Source: CAYSGX01 sp964518215
GTDB lineage: Bacteria; Bacteroidota; Bacteroidia; Chitinophagales; CAIOSU01
Assembly (NCBI GenBank): GCA_964518215.1
Contig: CAZFFP010000007.1
Location: 11,431-75,430, forward strand
Length of the DNA stretch: 64,000 bases
Direction of reading: 5' to 3'
Part shown: positions 59,006-64,000 of the stretch, in pieces
Position numbering within the stretch: the stretch's first letter is position 1
Layout: each line of letters starts with the position of its first letter
Program-made: the position numbers and the translations under genes
The notes under the pieces: generated by a model
Databases searched by the model: none
The model's input: the letters and a program-made list of their open reading frames with translations, nothing else
Told to the model about the DNA's origin: nothing

Positions 59006-61786
59006 TTAAAGTTTCCGCTTAATTTCTTTCTCTTCGTAGCACTCAATGTTGTCGCCTACCTGAATATCGTTGTAGTTTTTGATGCCCAAACCGCACTCTT
59101 GTCCCGACACTACATCTTTCACATCTTCTTTGTAGCGTTTCAGTGAAGCAAGTTCTCCGGTATGCACCACAATGCCATCGCGAATCACGCGCACCTTAGA
59201 TGCCCGATAAATTTTTCCTTCAGTAACAAAACAACCGGCAACGGTTCCCACTTTGGTAATTTTAAATACATTACGCACTTCCACATTGCCTGTAATGCGC
59301 TCTTCGATAGTGGGTTCCAACATGCCCTCGATAGCCGTTTTAATTTCTTCGATGGCGTTATAAATAATGGAGTAGTATTTGATTTGAATATTTTCCTGCT
59401 CTGCCAGTTTCTTCGCATTGGACGAAGGACGAACATTAAATCCGATGATGATGGCATCTGATGCGGAAGCCAGCAACACGTCTGATTCTGTAATTTGTCC
59501 AACGCCTCTCAACACCACTTTTACCTGCACTTCATCGGTAGAGAGTTTGAGCAACGAATCGGTGAGCGCTTCTACAGAGCCGTCCACATCGCCTTTGATG
59601 ATGATATTGAGTTCTTTGAAATTGCCTAAAGCCAACCGTCTGCCGATTTCATCTAAGGTGATATGTTTCTTGGTGCGAATGCCTTGTTCGCGCATAATTT
59701 GTTTGCGCTTGTTGATGATGTCTTTGGCTTCGCTTTCCGATTCCATGACATGGAATTTTTCACCGGCTTGGGGCGCACCATCCAAACCGAGAATGGTGCA
59801 GGCTGAAGAAGGTCCGGTTTGCGAAATTTTTTCGTTGAGTGACGAAAACAAGGCTTTCACTTTGCCCATACAAGTGCCTGCCAACACCACATCGCCCGCT
59901 TTCAAAGTTCCGTTTTGAACCAACACTGTGGCAACAAAACCACGACCTTTATCGAGCGTTGCCTCTACAACTGTTCCCACCGCTGGGCGGTCGGGGTTTG
60001 CTTTCAGTTCGAGCATTTCAGCTTCCAGCAAAATCTTTTCCACCAGCTTTTCGATGTTCAAGCCTTTCTTGGCAGAAATTTCCTGACACTGATACTTACC
60101 GCCCCATTCTTCCACCAATAAATTCATTTGCGCCAATTGCTCCCGAATTCTTTCTGAATTAGCTCCTTCTTTATCTATTTTGTTGATGGCAAAAACCATG
60201 GGCACACCGGCTGCTTGTGCGTGGCTGATGGCTTCTTTGGTTTGCGGCATCACGCTGTCATCTGCAGCAATTACGATTACCGCTACATCGGTAACTTTTG
60301 CACCGCGGGCACGCATGGCGGTAAACGCTTCGTGACCCGGTGTATCGAGGAATACTACTTTTTTACCCGATTCTGAAGTTACTTCATAAGCACCTATATG
60401 CTGAGTAATACCTCCGGCTTCGCCTTCGGCAACTTTGGCTTTGCGAATAAAATCGAGCAAGGTGGTTTTACCGTGGTCCACGTGACCCATAACGGTAACT
60501 ACCGGTGGGCGGTCGCGCAGGTCTTCGGGCGCATCTTCAATTTCTTCTATCTCGTCCTCTTTGTCTTCAAGGCTTACAAATTTCACTTCAAAATTGAATT
60601 CGCCTGCTACCAACTCGATGATTTCGGCATCGAGGCGTTGGTTAATTGAAACCATAACACCCAACTCCATGCACTTACTGATAATTTGTGTGTAAGGCAC
60701 ATTCATCATGCTTGCCAATTCGCTCACCGAAATAAATTCTGTTACTTCGAGTTGATTGCCTGTTTCGGGTTTGTCAGATTCTGATTGTGCGGCTTCTTCT
60801 CTGCGCTTGCGTTTGTAGTCTGATTTGCTGCGCTTACCCCTTAACAGTCCGGCAAGTTTAGCTTGTGTTTCTTTTATTTTATCCTGAATTTCTTTTTCAG
60901 AAATTTCTATTATCGGTCCACCGCCTTCTTTTTTGCCGGTGTCTTTTCTATCGCCTCTTCTGCGGTCTTTGTCTGCAGCCACATCTACTTTTCCGGTAAC
61001 CGGAATACGCTTGCGTCTGCGTCTGCGGGCATCTGCCGATTCGCCTTCTTTGGGGGCTTCTTTTTTGTCGGCAGGCTTGGGCTTAGGCTCTTGCTTTAAT
61101 TCTATTTTGCCCATCACTTTGATGCCGCCTAAAGTAACCCGCTTGGTTTCGGTAAGTTCTACTTCTGAGAAAGGTTTAGCTTTTTCTTCGGGAACTTCCT
61201 CGACTGGCGTTTCAACAACAGGGGTTTCTGTGGTGGTGGTTTCCGGAGTTTCTGCTGGAGCGGGAGTTTCTTCTACAGGAGCCTCCTCCTTTACTTCTTC
61301 TATTTTCTTTTTGGTTGCTTTTCCTTTCCTCTTTGTTTCAGCGTCTTCTATATCCACCTTACCCACTACTTTAGGTCCTGCAATAGTGGTTTTCTTTTCT
61401 TTTGGCTCAGGCTCTGCCGGAGTTTCCTCTTCTTTCTTAACTTCTTTTTCTTTCTTATCGAATTTGACTTCGGTGGTTACATTAGAAGACTTAATGAAAA
61501 CCTCTTGCTCCTCATCTTTCTTCTTCGATTCGGGCTTGATATCGTCAAAAGTAATCTGGTCTTTAGTGCCGCGGGAAGCGCTGCCTATTTCAATATGTGC
61601 CGCTTTGTCTTTCAACGCAGCATCCTGCTGAAATTCTTTTGCCAGCAAATCGAACATTTCGTCCGTGAGTTTGGTAGCGGGCGTTACTGCATGACCTTTG
61701 CCTTTTAAATAGTCAACAATAGTGCTCGCGCCCACACCAAATTTGGTAGCGGCCTGCGGTATTCGTATTTGCTTTGTTTCAGCCAT
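59006..61786 (-). CDS. infB: Translation initiation factor IF-2
   Basis: 926 residues. A long charged N-terminal part (about 60-320, rich in Glu/Lys/Pro/Thr) precedes the GTPase domain: G1 GHVDHGKTT, G3 DTPGHE, G4 NKID. The C-terminal domains bind fMet-tRNA. Last gene of the rimP-nusA-infB operon. The Pro/Thr/Glu stretch with PETTTTETPVVETPVEEVPE is low complexity and probably a flexible linker. Confidence 0.97.
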   Translation of the reverse strand: MAETKQIRIPQAATKFGVGASTIVDYLKGKGHAVTPATKLTDEMFDLLAKEFQQDAALKDKAAHIEIGSASRGTKDQITFDDIKPESKKKDEEQEVFIKSSNVTTEVKFDKKEKEVKKEEETPAEPEPKEKKTTIAGPKVVGKVDIEDAETKRKGKATKKKIEEVKEEAPVEETPAPAETPETTTTETPVVETPVEEVPEEKAKPFSEVELTETKRVTLGGIKVMGKIELKQEPKPKPADKKEAPKEGESADARRRRRKRIPVTGKVDVAADKDRRRGDRKDTGKKEGGGPIIEISEKEIQDKIKETQAKLAGLLRGKRSKSDYKRKRREEAAQSESDKPETGNQLEVTEFISVSELASMMNVPYTQIISKCMELGVMVSINQRLDAEIIELVAGEFNFEVKFVSLEDKEDEIEEIEDAPEDLRDRPPVVTVMGHVDHGKTTLLDFIRKAKVAEGEAGGITQHIGAYEVTSESGKKVVFLDTPGHEAFTAMRARGAKVTDVAVIVIAADDSVMPQTKEAISHAQAAGVPMVFAINKIDKEGANSERIREQLAQMNLLVEEWGGKYQCQEISAKKGLNIEKLVEKILLEAEMLELKANPDRPAVGTVVEATLDKGRGFVATVLVQNGTLKAGDVVLAGTCMGKVKALFSSLNEKISQTGPSSACTILGLDGAPQAGEKFHVMESESEAKDIINKRKQIMREQGIRTKKHITLDEIGRRLALGNFKELNIIIKGDVDGSVEALTDSLLKLSTDEVQVKVVLRGVGQITESDVLLASASDAIIIGFNVRPSSNAKKLAEQENIQIKYYSIIYNAIEEIKTAIEGMLEPTIEERITGNVEVRNVFKITKVGTVAGCFVTEGKIYRASKVRVIRDGIVVHTGELASLKRYKEDVKDVVSGQECGLGIKNYNDIQVGDNIECYEEKEIKRKL

Positions 61787-61873
61787 TCGTTGTTCTTTGC
61801 CTCACCTTCTGCTCCAATGAGGGAGTCAGATTAGTGAATATTTTCTTTCTTCAGTTTATATGCTGTGCCTATT

Positions 61874-61892
61874 ATTTTTTCTCAGAAAAAAT
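61874..61892. promoter_or_regulatory. AT-rich hairpin between nusA and infB
   Basis: ATTTTTTCT-C-AGAAAAAAT, nine-base arms, in the 124-base spacer before infB. May tune read-through or RNA stability; all-AT arms make it weak. Confidence 0.3.
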
Positions 61893-61910
61893 GATAAGCG
61901 TATTGAATTA

Positions 61911-63152
61911 TTAATCTTCAAATTCTGCTTTCAGAATTCGCAATACTTCGTTGATGGTTTCTTCTTCAAGGTCGGTGCGCCTTACCAATTCTTCCGCGCT
62001 GAGATTTAACACGCTGCGTCCGGTATCGCATCCGATGCCTTTCAGCACATCAATAATCCATCCGTCAATTTCATCAGAAAATTCATCGAGGTCAATATCG
62101 TATTCTGTTTCTTCTTCGCCTTCGCGGAACACATCTATATTCAAGTCCACCATGCGGCTGGCTAACTTAATATTCATGCCGCCTTTACCGATAGCCAGCG
62201 ACACCTGGTCGGGTTTCAGGTAAACGGAAGCGTGTTTCTTTTCTTTATCAATATCAATCGAAGTGATTTTAGCGGGCGCTAAAGCGCGTTGCACCATTAA
62301 GCTTTGATTGTTGGTGTAGTTGATGATATCTATGTTTTCGTTTTTCAACTCGCGCACAATGCCATGAATACGCGAACCCTTCATGCCTACGCAGGCACCA
62401 ACGGGGTCAATGCGGTCGTCAAAAGATTCAACGGCAACTTTGGCTTTTTCGCCCGGCTCGCGAACAATTTTACGAATAACAATAAGTCCGTCAAAAATTT
62501 CGGGCACTTCAAGTTCGAGCAGTTTCGATAAAAACATATTGTCGGTGCGCGACAGAATCACCACCACGTTGTTGTTTTTCATGTCCACTTTTTTCACAAC
62601 GGCACGAAGGTTATCTCCTTTTTTGTAGAAGTCGGCAGGAATCTGTTCAGACTTGGGCAGCAACAGTTCGTTGCCATCTTCATCGAGACACAGAATTTCT
62701 TTTTTCCAAACCTGATATACTTCGGTGGAAACGATGTCGCCAACGCGGTCTTTGTATTTTTTATACACCTCATCTTTCTCAAGTTCGTTTACTTTTGAAA
62801 GCAACGTTTGGCGGGCGGCTAATACGGCTCTTCTACCAAACGAGGCAATATCAAAAAGTTCATAGGCTTCTTCACCCACCTGATAGTCGGGTTCGATGAG
62901 TTGCGCTTCGGTCAGACCAATTTGTTTGGTGTCGTCTTCCACTGCGCCATCTTCCACAATTTCGCGTCTGCGCCAAATTTCCAAATCGCCTTTTTCGGTA
63001 TTGACGATGATGTCGAAATTATCGTCTGTGCCGTATTTTTTTCTCAGTAATGTTCTGAACACATCTTCCAACACCTTCATCATGGTGGGGCGGTCAATGT
63101 TCTTCATGTCTTTGAACTCCGAGAACGATTCTATTAGCTCTATGCTGTTCAT
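61911..63152 (-). CDS. nusA: Transcription termination/antitermination factor NusA
   Basis: 413 residues: N-terminal RNA-polymerase-binding domain, S1 domain (KDRVGDIVSTEVYQVWKKE), then two KH domains (KVAVESFDDRIDPVGACVG, SLAIGKGGMNIKLASRMV). The short C-terminal end ELVRRTDLEEETINEV is acidic. Works in pausing and termination, and with infB is under the rimP leader control. Three bases after rimP. Confidence 0.96.
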   Translation of the reverse strand: MNSIELIESFSEFKDMKNIDRPTMMKVLEDVFRTLLRKKYGTDDNFDIIVNTEKGDLEIWRRREIVEDGAVEDDTKQIGLTEAQLIEPDYQVGEEAYELFDIASFGRRAVLAARQTLLSKVNELEKDEVYKKYKDRVGDIVSTEVYQVWKKEILCLDEDGNELLLPKSEQIPADFYKKGDNLRAVVKKVDMKNNNVVVILSRTDNMFLSKLLELEVPEIFDGLIVIRKIVREPGEKAKVAVESFDDRIDPVGACVGMKGSRIHGIVRELKNENIDIINYTNNQSLMVQRALAPAKITSIDIDKEKKHASVYLKPDQVSLAIGKGGMNIKLASRMVDLNIDVFREGEEETEYDIDLDEFSDEIDGWIIDVLKGIGCDTGRSVLNLSAEELVRRTDLEEETINEVLRILKAEFED

Positions 63153-63155
63153 TGT

Positions 63156-63629
63156 TTAAAAATTAAGTTTCAGTTTAGTATGTTTTATTTGTGTGAAAGG
63201 AATGTTTACGGTTTCTGTAACGGTTTCCTTTTTATTAATTTTCTTTTGTGTTTCGAGCGTTAACTGATTTTCATCCACACCGGTCAGTATTCCTTCGGTT
63301 TTCACTCCGTCATGTTTCAACACTTCTACTTCTCTTCCGATGCGCCTGTTAAACTGCCTCAACACTTTGAGCGGGGCATCCATGCCGGGCGATGAAACTT
63401 CGAGTGTGTAATCTTCGCCCAACCACTTTTCAGTATCGAGTACCTGCTCCAGAGCGCGACTGATTCGCACGCATTTTTCAATTTTAATACCCGTGTCGGC
63501 ATCGGCAAACACTTGTATTTTGTTATGCGGTAACAGTTTCACTTCTACCAGAAAATGGTCGGGGGTGTCTGCCAGTATTTTACTGACTTCGCGCTCTACC
63601 ATCTCTTTCAACAACTCGGGTGTTTTCAT
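63156..63629 (-). CDS. rimP: Ribosome maturation factor RimP
   Basis: 157 residues from ATG 63629; the longer open frame to 63788 lacks coding likeness and would cover the leader hairpin and promoter. Two-domain fold with YTLEVSSPGMDAPLK, the family signature. Helps 30S subunit assembly. First gene of the rimP-nusA-infB operon. Confidence 0.93.
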   Translation of the reverse strand: MKTPELLKEMVEREVSKILADTPDHFLVEVKLLPHNKIQVFADADTGIKIEKCVRISRALEQVLDTEKWLGEDYTLEVSSPGMDAPLKVLRQFNRRIGREVEVLKHDGVKTEGILTGVDENQLTLETQKKINKKETVTETVNIPFTQIKHTKLKLNF

Positions 63630-63640
63630 GTTTTTGAACG

Positions 63641-63666
63641 AAAAAAGGGGACCTTTGCTGTCCCCT
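63641..63666 (-). terminator. Terminator-like hairpin in the rimP leader (possible attenuator)
   Basis: On the minus strand AGGGGAC-AGCAAAG-GTCCCCT has seven perfect pairs followed by a T run. It lies 17 bases before the rimP ATG and after the promoter, so transcription could stop here before the operon. Control by NusA level is a reasonable inference. Confidence 0.65.
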
Positions 63667-63681
63667 CTTAATATCCGAGCG

Positions 63682-63689
63682 CAAATATA
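63682..63689 (-). promoter_or_regulatory. Promoter -7 box of rimP-nusA-infB
   Basis: Minus-strand TATATTTG fits TAnnTTTG exactly, 53 bases upstream of the rimP ATG, just ahead of the leader hairpin. No perfect -33 TTG was identified. Confidence 0.65.
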
Positions 63690-64000
63690 CAATAAATTTT
63701 GTGGCGAAAATAAAAATGACGAGAGACGGGATTTTGTATTACGGGGATTAGACACTTGTAGTTTAGGCGGCTGCGAATTTAACCACATTGTACAGATATT
63801 TCGGCTTATTCTTTGCTTTCAATTGAAAATTTAAGCTTAGTGTGGCTTTGGGTTTCGGTAATGCTATCTATAATAGTAAAAATTAAAGAGAAAGGATTTC
63901 TATAAGCAGTCAAGCAAAAAACGCCTAAACTTTTTTTGAACTTGCTTTTAACCCGGATTATGCAATAGGATTGTATGATTTGAATACAAAGTTTAAAGAA
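63690..64000. other. No supported gene
   Basis: These 311 bases hold no open frame with a plausible start. The last 60 bases read NPDYAIGLYD on the plus strand but with a stop just upstream and no start, so they could be a relic or the edge of something outside the window. Confidence 0.5.

Noticed and set aside
60933..61631. 232-codon Ser-rich plus-strand frame
   Set aside because: Shadow of the charged N-terminal part of infB.
63930..64000. Plus-strand reading NPDYAIGLYD at the window edge
   Set aside because: Stop just upstream, no start codon, too short to judge.
1..64000. tRNA, rRNA, transposase or integrase genes
   Set aside because: None recognised in any spacer or frame I read.

Overview
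The window looks like chromosome from an AT-rich Bacteroidota, probably Chitinophagales/Sphingobacteriales-like. The evidence is a rimP-nusA-infB block with a Bacteroidota-type -7 box (TAnnTTTG), a DUF4834 protein, Wza/Wzc-type export proteins with a C-terminal Tyr cluster, a giant secreted Ig-like/Gly-rich protein, and Kdo synthesis genes. A run of exactly 100 N at 56637-56736 marks a scaffold join.

Layout. 1-7825: end of an Ig-like-domain protein, then asnB, a GT4 glycosyltransferase, a Wza-like lipoprotein, a Wzc-like tyrosine kinase and a WecA/MraY-like sugar-phosphate transferase, a standard surface-polysaccharide start. 7952-35330: the unusual part, an oxygenase island. It holds seven phytanoyl-CoA-dioxygenase-like (PhyH) genes with eight domains, two aspartyl-hydroxylase-like genes, one JmjC/cupin-8 gene and one 2OG enzyme whose iron site reads HxG and whose layout matches the freestanding halogenase WelO5. 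Mixed with them are four radical SAM genes (three B12-binding-like, one SPASM-like), a five-heme cytochrome c, a UbiA-type prenyltransferase, a flippase-like protein, a GT2, two paralogous multi-pass proteins and an SGNH hydrolase. The O-antigen ABC exporter is split across the island: the permease (Wzm) at 8880 and the ATPase with a C-terminal carbohydrate-binding domain (Wzt) at 33248, each touching PhyH genes.

35464-42569: an ArnT-like membrane glycosyltransferase, prmC, a PhoB/PhoR-like two-component pair with a three-repeat upstream box, and kynureninase plus glutaryl-CoA dehydrogenase. 42593-54000: the giant surface protein, DUF4834, kdsA/kdsD and a small HAD protein, a desaturase, a 3-hydroxyacyl-CoA dehydrogenase and a nucleotidyltransferase. 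54068-57791: an MFS exporter and a small debris zone where the 3' end of a TPR gene occurs twice around a DUF4160/DUF2442 pair. 57805-63690: a radical SAM/SPASM gene, a palindromic repeat, and infB-nusA-rimP read leftwards from a promoter with a terminator-like hairpin in the leader.

Working model (inference): the island makes a lipid- or polyprenyl-linked glycan or small molecule that is repeatedly oxidised, possibly halogenated, and exported by Wzm/Wzt. No activity or substrate can be proven from sequence alone.
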